Of a stretch of 64,000 bases of DNA, positions 9,914 through 21,245 are shown piece after piece. Each line of letters opens with the position of its first letter. Position 1 is the first letter of the stretch. Origin of the DNA: Scedosporium boydii (Eukaryota > Ascomycota > Sordariomycetes > Microascales > Microascaceae); NCBI GenBank assembly GCA_002221725.1, contig NJFT01000196.1:1-64000 (forward strand), read 5' to 3'. A program made the position numbers and the translations under genes. The notes below the pieces were generated by a model. It was not told where the DNA came from and searched no databases. It saw nothing but the letters and a program-made list of their open reading frames with translations.

Positions 9914-12218
9914 ATGGGTAAGTTAAAAGTTTAGCCATGGGCGACTAAATAACGCTAACATATCCGCGACCGCCCCAGCTTTCCGGTGGTTATTCAAAAG
10001 GAAAGAAGAACAACGAGGTCTCCTTGTGGGCCTAGATGCCTCGGGGAAAACTACGTTGTTATACCAGTTGAAGCTGAGAGAAGCTGTCACGACGATCCCC
10101 ACCATTGGATTCAATGTCGAGACCATTGAGCACCCAAAAGGAACCAATTTTACGCTCTGGGATGTCGGTGGTGAGTACGCGCCTTCGTCCTTTCGGGATA
10201 CAGTCTCCCCTGAAGACCGCCTTGACTGAGAAGTGGAAATCAAAGGCTGCAGCCAGATCAAAAACCTTATTTGCCACTACATCCAGCCGGGAACATTCAT
10301 CATCTACCTGCACGATTGCTCTGCTGAAGAGTCATGGCAACAGGAGTCGGTAATCTTCCTCAGGGAGTCTATCAACATGTGGGTTAGCAACGGATGCGGA
10401 CATATCTGCGTTGTAATGAACAAACAGGATAAACTGGCACCCGAGACGCGCGAGTCCATCCTGAAGGAGAAATCCGAATTGTTCGAAAACATCCTAAGAC
10501 CCTATAAGAATTCGGCGGAGCACCGGGTCTTGCAGCTTCCTGGGCTGAGTGCACACACTGGAGAGCGCGTCTACGAGATCCTAGAAGAGGTACATCGGAT
10601 GATTGCTGGCAAGGGCAGGACGGTGACGCCTCCTGCTCAGCCGGTTCCTGTGGTGGCCCAGGAGCCGACAACCGAAGATCTGATGCAGAGGATTTCTCTC
10701 GCCAACAGCAAGATGGGGAGCGCAGACGAATTTTGGCAAGCATTTCTGAGGGCGGAGATAGAGTCTTGGGATCATCACACCCATCTTCGAGCGGGGTATG
10801 CGGTGTTGCTCGAGGCATTTTCTCGAGGCGACAGCGTGCTCAGGTCGGCCGAGACTTTCATGGATCATCTGGAGAGGCTGAAGTCTACGAATCCAGACAA
10901 GTTCAGAAACACGGCCCACAAGTAAGGCAGACAAATGGTCACTCTTCTTTGAGCTTCTGGTAACTGACTCGGACACAGAACGATGACGGCGTTTTGGCTC
11001 TTCCAACTCCGTCTCGCCGCCCTGACATACCAGGCCGACAAAGGCATTGAAAAAGCACCCTCTCTCGCCAACTTTGGCGCGGTGCTGCTTCACTCTCCAC
11101 ATCTCATGAACACAGGCCTTTGGAAGAAGTACTACACAAAGGATTTGCTCTTTAGTCCCAAGGCGAGGGAAAACTGGTACTTCCCAGACATTCAACCTCT
11201 CCCGATTAGCCTCTCCAAAACCAAAGCACAACTCCGGCAGGAGCAGGACCAACCAAAGCTTGAATCTGAGCGCCTCCTCAGGTTTGCCTTCATCGTCGTT
11301 CAAAAGATCATGCCGACAAATCGTCGCCGCGGCGAAATCATTGGTTACGCCCTAGAAGCACTAAAACAGCACACCATTCGCGAGCGAGCGAAGAATCCTC
11401 GCGTCGAGCCATACTCACTGACCCAAGCATACTTCTGGATCCAAATCTTCCATCATGCTAGAGTATCTCTTGAAGCAGCTGGTGAGAAAAGTCTACCCGG
11501 ACTACCCACGCAGATCTCGGCGCTTAGTTTTGAAGCTTTTAAAGCTCTTCTAAACTTGAAGGGAGATGAGTGGAAATTCCATTACTCTCCTTGCGTGTGG
11601 AACAGCATCCTAGCTCGAATGGAGTTTCAGATCCCGGATCTCAAGCCTCTGCCGAACGCCTTGATCGTGCCGCCGCCATCCAACATTGAACTGGCACGTT
11701 CAAAAATGTTGGACTCCATCCAGGAAGGTGTATTAATTCGACACGAGATTCCCCAGGACGAAGACTTGGTAGTTATGGCGGCTATCCTTGTCGGCGAGGT
11801 TGGTGCGCTCGAAAGAAGTCCCGACGAAATTAGAACCCACGGTGAGCTCCTTGCTTATCTCTACTGGAGGCTTGTATCGACTCAAGGAACCAGTGGTGAC
11901 ATGGGTATGGAAGGTCGTTTGGGAGTTTCATCAAGAGCCGTGTCGATTGCCTTGGAGCTGCCCGGTCCATACATCTCCGGGACCACTGGCAAAATGTTCT
12001 GGGTTCAACAAGTTATTGCAGCTTCTGCCAAGGCAAAGGCAGCAGGGGACCAGTTGAGCTTTGCTCAGTTCATAAATGGAGCTCGTCATCTGGCGCACGA
12101 ACAATTGGCCTTGGTGTACTACTCCCAAGAACTATGGGAGAGTAAGGAAGTCGCCGATGCCTTTGTTCCGCCGGACGTCAGGCCATTTCCTGCTCTTATA
12201 ATCCCGGCAAACGAGTAG
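9914..12218 (+). CDS. Arf-family GTPase domain fused to a ~500-residue unknown C-terminal region
   Basis: Exons 9914-9917 (ATG plus one base), 9979-10170, 10246-10921 and 10979-12218 stay in phase and give 703 residues. Residues 1 to about 190 are an Arf-type GTPase: P-loop GLDASGKT (19-26), switch [13 protein letters not shown], switch II start WDVGG at 62-66, guanine motif MNKQD and SAHTGE. Two features are odd. Residue 2 is Ala, not the myristoylated Gly of Arf proteins, and the catalytic Gln after WDVGG is Cys with the best splice, so intrinsic hydrolysis should be weak. After a Pro-rich linker, residues from about 205 are mostly helical-looking with no membrane segment or signal, and I recognise no domain. 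Arf proteins are normally about 180 residues. An alternative acceptor for intron 2 would change the switch II residues. Confidence 0.8.
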
Positions 12219-12519
12219 CTTAATATCAAGTTCGCCTGAATCCTAGGGGTTCGTTTTATTTCCTGGTACACAGCCGCCTCGAAAGGTGTAAAGGATACTG
12301 GTCGTCATATTTTGAAGGATGATACCTCAGCATCGGCTCGAGTTTGTGTTACAGTTGCGAGGACGACGTCTTAGTCAGCTGGCAGCGCAGAGGAATGAAT
12401 AATATATTGCATCAAATCCTTCCCCTCTTCTTCCCTAGGCAACAGAATAAGTTCTGATTGCCTGTTCTCATGTTGTGTTGTGTTTCGTCATTTCCTAACC
12501 AGAGTTAAGAAAATTCAAG
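12219..12519. other. Intergenic region, terminator of the Arf-like gene and promoter of the serine hydrolase
   Basis: About 300 bases with no coding potential noticed. The second half should hold the promoter of the secreted hydrolase. Confidence 0.3.
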
Positions 12520-14230
12520 ATGCATGGCTTTGCAATTCACATTGCGTCTGTGGCCCTTTCCCTCTCTATTGCTCCGGGACGAGCGATTGGAGATGCACCG
12601 CCCCAAGTGCCTTTGTCCGCTAATGGCGGACTGCCGAAGTCTCAGTCCAGGGGCAATCCCCTCAACAACCAATTCAAGGAATACATTGACCTGATTAGAG
12701 AGGACTTGCACGTTCCTGGGCTCTCGATTGGTGTCGTCGACGGAGATGAGACGTATTTAGAGGTACCATCACCGACGTCTTTCATTTGGGCCATCGTTTG
12801 GAACTTGGCGTGCGTCGAGCTAACATGAATAGGGTTACGGCAACGCGAGACTGGATCCCGATGTTGAAGTAACACCGGATACCCTCTTTTACATTGGCTC
12901 GATCAGCAAAGCCATTACTGCTGCCTCTCTCCTTTACGTCCTCGAATCAACGACCAACACCTCGCACCCCGTCACCCTAGAAAGTCGGATCCATGATCTC
13001 ATCCCGGATGACTTCGTCCTGTCCGATGAGTACGCCACCTTACATGCAACTTTAAAGGATGCGTTGTGTCACCGACTGGGTTATCCACGTCACGATATGA
13101 GCTACGGTGGGCCGGGATTCACAGTCAAAGACGCTGTCAGACTGCTTAGACACCTACCGATGACCAAGGAGCTTCGGCAAGAGTTCCAGTACTTCAACTA
13201 TGGGTACATGATTGCCCATCACGTCGCGGCAACCCTCTCTGGTAAACCTTTTGGTGATGTCCTCGAAGAGGCCATTTTCGGGCCCCTCGGAATGTCATCG
13301 ACGACTGTAAACCTTAAACATGCGACACAGAACCTCGCCATAGGCTACGGTTTCAATAATGTGACGAAGCAGCTGCACGAGCAACCTTGGTGGGACACTA
13401 ACCTCATTGGCCCTGGCGGCGTCATCACGAGCGCGAGGGATTTCACTAAATACATACGAGCCATGATAAACCAGGACCTGCCGTTGTCCAAGGAGTCGCA
13501 GGGTGCCCTCGTCACGCCGCTTATTGTTGAGAGTCCGGTTTCTTCAGAGCACCAGTCGCATGCTCTCTATGCCACTGGGTGGGCGGTCACTTACTATCGA
13601 GGTCGCCGGCTTATCACGCATAACGGCGGTCTCCCCGGATTCACAGCCATCACTGGGTATCTTCCAGATTATAAATGGGGCGCCGTAGTCGCCACCAATG
13701 GAGACATTCATGGGACCTTTGCTTCCGAAGCGGCTTTCTACCGCCTTCTCGACGACTTTCTCAACGTCTCGTCTCACGACCGGACTGATGTCATCAGTAA
13801 ATATGATGCGTATATTCAAGGGAAGTACAACAAATACGTGAATGCACGCGAGACGTTTTTCCCGGATGCCCCAAAGCCTGGCCTGCCGCACGCGCTGCCC
13901 CTGGAGGAGTACTCCGGGACATATTTCCATCCGGGATACCGCAATATTACCTTCGTGGTAACGGACCCTGCCCACTACCTACCCATCGCCGAAACGACCA
14001 AAAAGGTGCTCCATGGTTCGAATCAACACGAATGGAACGTGGTCTTTGACCTGGAGCATGTCTCCGGGGAACATTTCGTCGCCTTCGCGAACTCGGAAAC
14101 GGGCTCACCCATGTTGCAAGAGGTCACTACTGCTGAGTTTGTGGTTGGGTCTGACGGCAAAGTTTCTCGCCTGGGGGTTGTGATCGAGCCTGCCCTGGCG
14201 GAGAATATTTGGTTTGATAAGATTGTCTGA
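12520..14230 (+). CDS. Secreted class C beta-lactamase-like serine hydrolase
   Basis: PF00144-type serine hydrolase, a family that includes esterases, D-aminopeptidases and transesterases; the substrate is unknown. Exons 12520-12762 and 12833-14230 join in phase 0 (donor GTACCA, acceptor ATGAATAG), giving 546 residues. The first about 23 residues form a signal peptide (hydrophobic IASVALSLSIAP core). Catalytic motifs: SISK with nucleophile Ser at about 104 and Lys at 107, YFN at about 201-203 as the YxN motif, and HNGG near 344 replacing KTG. A C-terminal beta-rich domain starts near residue 440 with YSGTYFHPGYRN. Predicted secreted. It is unrelated in detail to the frameshifted homologue at 52369. 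Confidence 0.88.
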
Positions 14231-14702
14231 AGCTCGCATGGAGATAATGAACCACACGAACGTGCATACGCTGGAGTCGTATTTCTGCAATTCAATGTGC
14301 CTGCCTTTTTTTCTTCTTCTTTGTTTTTCCATTACATCCATAATCAGCGTACGTATTGATCCGTATGCCACAGAAATCTTGTGCCTGACATCCCCATTCA
14401 TGCATGTATTGTGTGCACTGTTCAGGAAGAAAAATTCTGTTAGCCGCTGCCTCTTTCGCCTGCCAAGAAAGGTGAGAGATGAGGTGCGCCAGTTGGCACG
14501 TAGATGTGGGCCGTAGGAGGTTGCTCTTTGCGTCCGTGGGGGCGTACCAGGAGACGCTCAAAAAGGGATTGTCACCTCGGGCAGGTTACACCACGAACTT
14601 CGAACCACATCCCTCTCTCTTCCAGCTTTTTCCAGCACCCGCCCGGACTTCATGACTTCACTACCCAAACAGAGGCAACGAGAAGGAATAGCACTTACTG
14701 CA
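14231..14702. other. Intergenic region
   Basis: No supported gene. It contains pyrimidine-rich tracts around 14310-14340 and near 14610-14640 that look like leader or promoter sequence for the next gene. Confidence 0.3.
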
Positions 14703-15371
14703 ATGATATCCCCGCGCTCCTTGTTTCTTTACGCGGCCGTTGCCATGTCAACCGTGGCGACGGACGAGCTCATATCGCTCCTCGGTCCCGCAGGCACCCG
14801 CAGTTTCGTCTGACTTCTGGGCTTGCGCCACCGAGAATATCGATCAATACTTTGAATATCCCCAGCCGACTGGCGCAGTCAACTCGGCTCTACTTGATTA
14901 CGGCGACGAGCTCCTCAAGCGCTGCACCCTTACCGGGTTTGAGCGACTTGACTGTCCCTTTCCGGAGCACTCGCTGTGGTGCGGCTTCATCAGCGTCGCT
15001 CCCTCTACAGTCCTCCCGGATTACTCCGCCTACGGCAGCCAAGCCTCGGAATGGTTGGCGCAACATAGTGCGAGCGCGGTCAGCGTCGCAGACGAATGTC
15101 CATACACCTGGTGGAGTTCGCAAGCGATCCCCTTGGAGCAGGAAGGATGTTAAATTTTACGACTGCGATGGCTCATTCCTATGCCAGCGCCGACGCCCAA
15201 GTCACTGGAGAGTCTAGTCTTCCAGTGGGTACGACCAGTCCGACAGGTACCGCTGGGAATGGTCCCGAGGAGACATCGCCTGGGGCGCAGAACGGGAGTC
15301 TTCGTCAAGCAGAGACGATGCAGCTGTGGATTGTTGCAGCCATAGGGTTGGCCGCTGCCGCTCTTGTGTGA
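14703..15371 (+). CDS. Small secreted, probably GPI-anchored protein (DUF7735-like)
   Basis: Exons 14703-14753, 14794-15110 and 15188-15371 give 183 residues in phase. The first exon codes a signal peptide (MISPRSLFLYAAVAMST). The mature part begins with FWACATENIDQYF, contains PTGAVNSALLDYG and CPFPEHSLWCGF, and has six or so cysteines probably in disulphides. A Ser/Thr/Gly-rich stretch then leads to a C-terminal hydrophobic tail (MQLWIVAAIGLAAAALV) that fits a GPI-attachment signal. From memory the core resembles fungal proteins labelled DUF7735; I cannot confirm this. Intron 1 would be only 40 nt, so a frameshift in an otherwise similar gene is the alternative reading. No enzymatic motif is visible. 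Confidence 0.65.
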
Positions 15372-15953
15372 ATTTAAAGGACCTGGTAGTACGCATGCGA
15401 ATGAATTGTAATACCGAGATAGAACATACTGCATTTACCGGTGCCAAACAATGTTGATCAACCCCTGTAAATGCATTATCACATCAATTGATTGCCTGCA
15501 ATGCAACGCGGAGACAGTTCGTTGGTCAAGTCCGTCGTCAATTAATTGACCAATACTCTGACACGCACGTGACATATGCAATGTTCAATACTCTAGTCAC
15601 ATGACCATGTCAGGTCTGATTAGTCACCGGAGCTCTTCCAAAACAAACAGTGAATTATGACGCCATGGTTGTCTGATGCTCTCCGATCTCCATCCGAGCT
15701 CTCTTGACTCTCTTGGGATCTCTGTGAGCCTCCCATCGGAATCAATTGATCCTCCAAAATTGAGCATTATTACTATTCACACGCTGGTCGACGGAGCTCG
15801 CCCAGAATCTTGTGCCTCGAAGTGGAGGGAACCTACACAGAGCTCTGAGCTGCGGATCGTTGCTTCACACGAGTCAGGAGCTCCGCTTAACGGCCTCGGC
15901 CCTAGCTACACTCCTTGCCCGACACCCCCAACCGAGGACCTGCGCCTATTGTC
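15372..15953. other. Intergenic region, promoter and leader of the M13 protease gene
   Basis: No convincing gene. The sequence near 15485-15550 has several CAATTGA/CAATTAATTG palindromes, of unknown meaning. The open frame 15676-16074 lacks domain similarity and overlaps the protease start in another frame. Confidence 0.3.
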
Positions 15954-18364
15954 ATGTCCGAGAAGCTTCCTCTGCTGCAGGAAGAGCCTAGGCCGTTGCC
16001 TATACGGCGACGCTGCCGTCGATGGACAGGCATCGCCGTGGCCGCAAGCGCGGCAACGGCTTTCACCCTTTTGACGAATGGACTCCCCAAATGTGCGATT
16101 CCCCTGTTCATTTCATATTAGGACCAGAGCTGACCAGAGATACCTCACAAACAGTTCCCTCGTTGAACAGCGACTCCTCGAACCTCTGTCTATCCCCAGC
16201 ATGCGTCCATGCCGCGTCCGAAATCCTGTACAACCTTGCCCCCAACCACGAGGATCTCGACCCCTGCACCGACTTCGAGCAGATTGTTTGTGGTGGATGG
16301 CGTGACCGTCACGATCTTCGGCCCGATCAAGGAAGCGCCTTCACCGGCACGATCATGGCCGAAAACTCCGAGCTGTTGCTGCGCAATATCCTGGAGGCTG
16401 ATTACCCCGAAGAGTCCATACATTCGTTCTTTTCTCCGGCCCGACTGGCCTCCGCCGATCAAGGGGAGGACAAGGAAAATTTCAAGAAGATAAAGGCTGC
16501 GTATGATGCTTGTCTTGACGAGGACGGCATCAAGAAGCTCGGCGATGGTCCCTTGAATCATGTCCTCGACGAGATCAAGGGGATCTTTTCCTCTGACAAG
16601 CCTGATTATGTTAAAGACGCCGTCCTATTCCTGGCGAAGCAGGGAATTGCTGCCCTCGTTGACTCGGGTACTGGTGCCGACGACAGGGACCCAGACAGCG
16701 TCGTCATCACCGTCTCGGCACCTTGGAGAATCGGCTTACCTTCCAAGGAGAGGTATGAAGATGACAAGCTGGTTGAGAAATACCGAAATGTCACAGTCTC
16801 TGTCCTGAGTGCCTTGTCCCCGGATACCGATAAGGACGTCTTTTCGCAAGTCGTCGACTTCGAAAAGAAGCTTGCTGCCGCGTCTCCGCCAACTGAAGAT
16901 CGTTTGAATGTTACGGTACGATGACCTGTTACTAGTACTACGAATTCCAAGCAAACTAACAAGCAAACAGAAATATTATAACCCGATGGATATCGGCGAT
17001 GCTGCAGCTCTCGCCCCAGAGATCGAGCTTCAGGCGCTCCTTTCAGAGCTCTCCCCCAAGGACTTTACCATCGACAGAATCATTGTCGCGTCACCAAAAT
17101 ACCTTGAGGCCCTCTCGGGTATTCTTAAAGAGACGGACAAGGATGTCGTCGAGGCCTATTTCAACTGGAAGGCCATTCAGTCGTTGACTTCCTTTATCGA
17201 GTCGGACTCTGTGAAGCCTTACAAACGGTTCCGCAACGAGCTCTCAGGAAAGGTATGTTTTCAAATCCAATTATACTGAATTCTTCTCCTTCTCACGCGT
17301 AAATTTGTTAGGACCCCGATTCTGCCCCTGACAGGTGGAGGACTTGTGTTCGACACATTGATGATGGTCTTGGCTGGATCCTTAGCCGCTTCTTCATTGA
17401 AAAGGCATTCTCAGCCAAAGCCAAGGAGTTCGGCGACACCATCATCAAGGATATCAAGTCCGAGTTCATCAACAAGTTGAACGCAATCGACTGGATGGAC
17501 GACGAGACGACGAAGAAAGCTATCAACAAAGTCAACAACATCATCCAGAAGATTGGATATCCTACGAAGAGCCCCGACATCCTCGACCCCGGAAAGCTCC
17601 ACGACTACTACAAGTCCGTAGATGTGTCGTCCTCTGCCTACTTCGATAATGCTATTTCCATGAGCAAATTCGACGTCGAACACGCTTGGTCTGCTCTGGG
17701 CAAGCCCGTGGACAGGGATGAGTGGGGCATGACTAGTTCCACGGTGAATGCCTACTACAACCCTCCCGGGAACGAAATCGTGTTCCCCGCAGGCATCATG
17801 CAGTTCCCCGTGTTCGACGTCAGAGTCCCAGCTTACCTCTCTTACGGGGCCTTTGGCGCCGTCGCCGGCCATGAACTGAGCCACGCTTTTGATTCTACGG
17901 GAAGGCATTACGATCAGAACGGCAACTACAGCGACTGGTGGTCGGAAAGCACCGTCGAGGCGTTCGAGGAGAGGGCCCAATGTTTCGTCGACCAGTATGC
18001 CAAGTACACCGTTCCCGGTCTTGACGGCAAGCCTCTTCACGTCAATGGCCGCCTTACTCTCGGTGAGAACATTGCCGATGCCGGCGGACTCTCCGCGGCC
18101 TTCCAGGCCTGGAAGCACCGTACCAAGGACGACGGGGATCAGGATCTTCCCGGCTTATCCTTCTTTTCGCATGAGCAGCTTTTCTTTGTGAACTACGCCA
18201 ACTGGTGGTGTGGAAAGATTAGGACGGATGAGGCCGTCGATCGTATCTACACTGATCCTCACTCTCCGAAGTGGGCGAGGGTTTTGGGAACGATGGCCAA
18301 CAGCCAAGAATTCAGAGAGAGCTTCCAATGCAAGGATAAGAAGCCAACTTGTGAGCTATGGTAA
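15954..18364 (+). CDS. M13-family zinc metalloprotease (neprilysin/endothelin-converting-enzyme type)
   Basis: Exons 15954-16092, 16155-16915, 16971-17252 and 17312-18364 give 744 residues, the usual M13 size. The N terminus is short and basic (RRRCRRW) followed by a moderately hydrophobic segment at about 24-42, suggesting a type II membrane anchor with the catalytic part outside or in the lumen. The M13 N-terminal signature PCTDFEQIVCGGW is near residue 90. NAYYNP and NEIVFPAGI precede the zinc site GHELSHAFD (His581, His585), and GENIAD near 645 supplies the third ligand. It ends CELW, close to the family C-terminal CxxW. All key residues are intact. Intron 1 has an AGCTGAC branch site; earlier AG sites would break the frame. 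Confidence 0.9.
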
Positions 18365-18507
18365 ACAGTAGGTCCTGTCAGATATTGGAGAGTAGCAACC
18401 CTTAGCAGTTATCAATTGACGTGCACTATAAACCGAATTGACGTTATCCCATCCCTTATCTCGACATGCTCGACTCGTATGCTGTGCCCGCCTAACCCTC
18501 ACGCAGC

Positions 18508-20441
18508 TTAAGGCGGCTTTACAGCGGCTGCAGCACCTATTCCTGCTATCTCTTTCGCCAATGCTGTCAAGTCTTTACTGTTGATCGGCGCCGCAATCGC
18601 CTCGAACTTGTACCCGGCAGCCGTGACGGCGGACTGAAGAAGGTCGATACGTTTTCCCTTCGGCACGATACCAAAGAACTTGGTCGAGCTTGGTGAAATG
18701 CTAACGTCGACTATATTGCCGTCGATTAAGATTGATGCCAAGGACCCGTCCGCGTGAGGCGAAAGTCTTTCGATGTCGCGCTGAAGTTGCCCTCCATCTT
18801 TGAGTTTCGCGAGCTACGTACACCTTGTTAGCATATCGTCTTCTAATTCTTCAGGTAGATGAATTCCTCAACACTCACATCCGCTTCGACTTCCTGGACC
18901 GTTCTGGTGTACGGTTTTCCCAACCGCTTTGCAATATTCCGCTCGTCTCGCCAAGTATCCTTCGCAAAAGCCCTGAGTTCGAGCATATCGCCTTGGCTCA
19001 ATGCCTTCGAGCCGATGAGCAACTCCCTTGTCCCCTTCTGCCCAGCCTTGGCCTCGAAGATGCCAAGAATATGGAAAACACCCCCGTCGTGGTAACCGAC
19101 CATGCCGTCCGTCAATTGAAGCGGTACCTTTTCCGAGGCGCTGCGGATGGCGTGGCCGGGGACATACTCCAGAACCTTCCCCTCAGGCACAGCGACACCC
19201 AATGCAAATCCGACCTCCCTCTTTCGTAGTTGTGGAACGATGTGTGCCTCCATCAATTCTTCAAGGAGCTGGCCTTTGATGTGGGATTCATTCGCCCCTT
19301 TCTGGATAACACGCTCCAACCCAAACTCATCGAGAGCCGCAAGCGGCGGATGCCTCTGGGACAAAATCTCCCAGGCAGCCTTAACCTCGAAAGAAACACG
19401 CGAGGAAGCAGCAGTGGCCGCCTTGGTGAGTTGAGGAAGAACTCCCTTGACCTCTTTGGCCAGTGTCGCCTCGAGCCTCCCACTTTTGAGCAGGGCCTCC
19501 TCGCTTTCTTCGAGGAGTTTGAGAGCACCTTGTCGCTCGGTCGCCTGGCCGGAGAGCCTGATTGCCCTGCCCCATTCTGCCTCAGATCGGCCGTACATCC
19601 TGGCGAGCCTGGCCTCGGTGTAGACTGCCTTGCCGCCCTTGAACAGACGCCCGGCAGCAGGGAGCAACACGGTAGCCACCAGGACTCCGCGCTCGAGGTT
19701 GCTCAACATGACGCCAGAGAGGTCTCTCCCTTCCCACGCCTCATAAAGAGAAATCGCACTCCCCAAAATAGGTACGAAGCCAAGTGCTAACTCGAGTAGT
19801 TCGCCGACTTGGTCGCGTTCGATTTCAATCTCCTGCGTGTACTTGAGCTTGGGGAATGCGATCACAGCCTCGACCAAGATCATAACATGAGGTCGTTCGA
19901 AGAAAAACGTTTCCACGATGCCGCCAGCTGACTGTCGCAAGAACTCCGGCGTTATCCTTCGGCGGTTCCACCAGTCGAGCGCCTGGTCCTTGATAACCTG
20001 GATGAGAATCCGGATCTTTGGGTTCGCCCGCCGAACGATTCTGACGCCCCTCCTCCTGTCGTTCCACCATTCTATGAAGCCTATCTCTCGTTGCGCCCAA
20101 CTGTTCAGCAGGTCTTCAAAGGCTTGAAGTTTGTCGGCGTAAAGGCTCCTAGCTGCGGGACTGGAGTTCTCGTATGACACCTTCACCAGTGCCCTGTCGT
20201 AGGCTCGGTTATACCAGTTTATCAGTTGTTTGGTGACGTGGCCGATTGGTCCTTTACCTCCAAGAAGGAGAACTTTAAGGTTTGTGTTGAAATCCTCTTC
20301 GAGGATGGACGCAACCTCTCTCTGGATGGCAATGCTCTTTGTGTCCACCGACGCATCCGTCAGCATCTCTATGAGCCGATTCTTACTCGATCGCACGTAG
20401 CGGGCGAGATCTTCTTTTTTCAATTCTTCTTCGAACGCCAT
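18508..20441 (-). CDS. Polymorphic-toxin-like protein: pretoxin-like segment plus restriction-endonuclease-like C-terminal domain
   Basis: Exon 1 is 20441-18879 and exon 2 is 18813-18508, joined in phase 0 across a 65-nt intron (donor GTGAGT), giving 622 residues. Residues 1-210 are helical and charged without a known motif. Residues about 219-268 contain FVPILGS, EAWEGRDLSG and LSNLERG followed by LLPAAG and KGGKA, the layout of the pretoxin (PT-TG-like) segment of bacterial polymorphic toxins. Residues about 386-470 look like a PD-(D/E)xK nuclease core: KGQLLEELMEAH (Glu), LTDGM (Asp445) and FEAKAG (Glu463, Lys465). No signal peptide is evident, although an in-frame ATG at 20534 would add 31 basic, mitochondrial-presequence-like residues. 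It is head-to-head with the 21246 gene. Domain calls are from motif layout and not from a search; nuclease activity is inferred. Confidence 0.65.
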
Positions 20442-21245
20442 GTTGGACTTTTCTTGGAAACAACGGAGATTAGAGCAAGAAAGTAGGGAGGCCTTGGAGG
20501 ACAATCGCCCTCTCAAGAGATATCTACGCAGCAAGCAAGTGGATGGCTGTCAGTGACCCATTGTGTTATACGTCACTGCCGAGTCCCCACTGGTCTTATG
20601 CAAAGAATGTCACCATGTTTCACTTTTGGAATGCAACTCTTGGTATTACCTGCATACGGCGTATCAGGAGCTGTTTGCTTGAAGTGAATGTTGCAACCCC
20701 ATCACTATTGGCCCAACCTCAAGGCCCCCTCCATCAGCACTTCCTGCCAGGCTGCGGCTGACCAGTCAGGTGAAATACTCACCCAGCAAATGAGCTCTTG
20801 AGAGTTGTGATGCGGAAAGGTAACACAAAGAGCTTCGCCAACCACGATAGTTGGGAAGGTCTTCGGCTGACGATGCTGACTCGATTGCATCATGAAGTGC
20901 AAGGCAAACCGTTCGAGCCAGAAACACCGAAGATGTCACTAGATGTCACCAGTCACCACTAAGGATAGTCCCGCGTTCTGCTGTATGGGGAGTCGGGGCC
21001 GGTCTAGGCCTGGAAAGTTATGATCCTACCCCCTGTAAGCCAGCAAGGAGAGGGAAAGAGACAAAGCCTTATGATGAATGCCTATCTCACTCGCCGCCTC
21101 TTCGCATAAATTCTCCTAGCTTCTCACGCCAGTCTTGCCTGGAAAATAGCTCCCTTTCCAAGTCTCTTCTCCAAGTCTTCACAGTCTTCTAAACTACTAT
21201 CTCTATCCTGATTGGTACTATCCTATCCACATATCCACAGCCAAT
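20442..21245. promoter_or_regulatory. Shared divergent promoter region of the toxin-like and CBM-containing genes
   Basis: 804 bases between two outward-facing start codons. A long pyrimidine-rich tract at about 21120-21200 precedes the 21246 ATG and looks like a fungal core promoter/leader. CCAGTCAGGTGA and ATGTCAC repeats occur around 20760 and 20930-20955. No gene is supported inside. Confidence 0.45.

Noticed and set aside
10171..10245. Alternative acceptor in the Arf gene (after GACTGAG, 10230)
   Set aside because: It keeps the frame but inserts five residues and destroys the WDVGG motif, so the acceptor at 10245 is preferred.
10581..11303. 240-residue minus-strand frame
   Set aside because: It lies antisense to the Arf fusion gene, whose frame, splice sites and motifs are clear.
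20442..20534. 31-residue N-terminal extension of the toxin-like protein
   Set aside because: The extension is basic and could be a mitochondrial presequence, but I preferred the ATG at 20441 because the conserved-looking acidic helix starts there; left open in the annotation.
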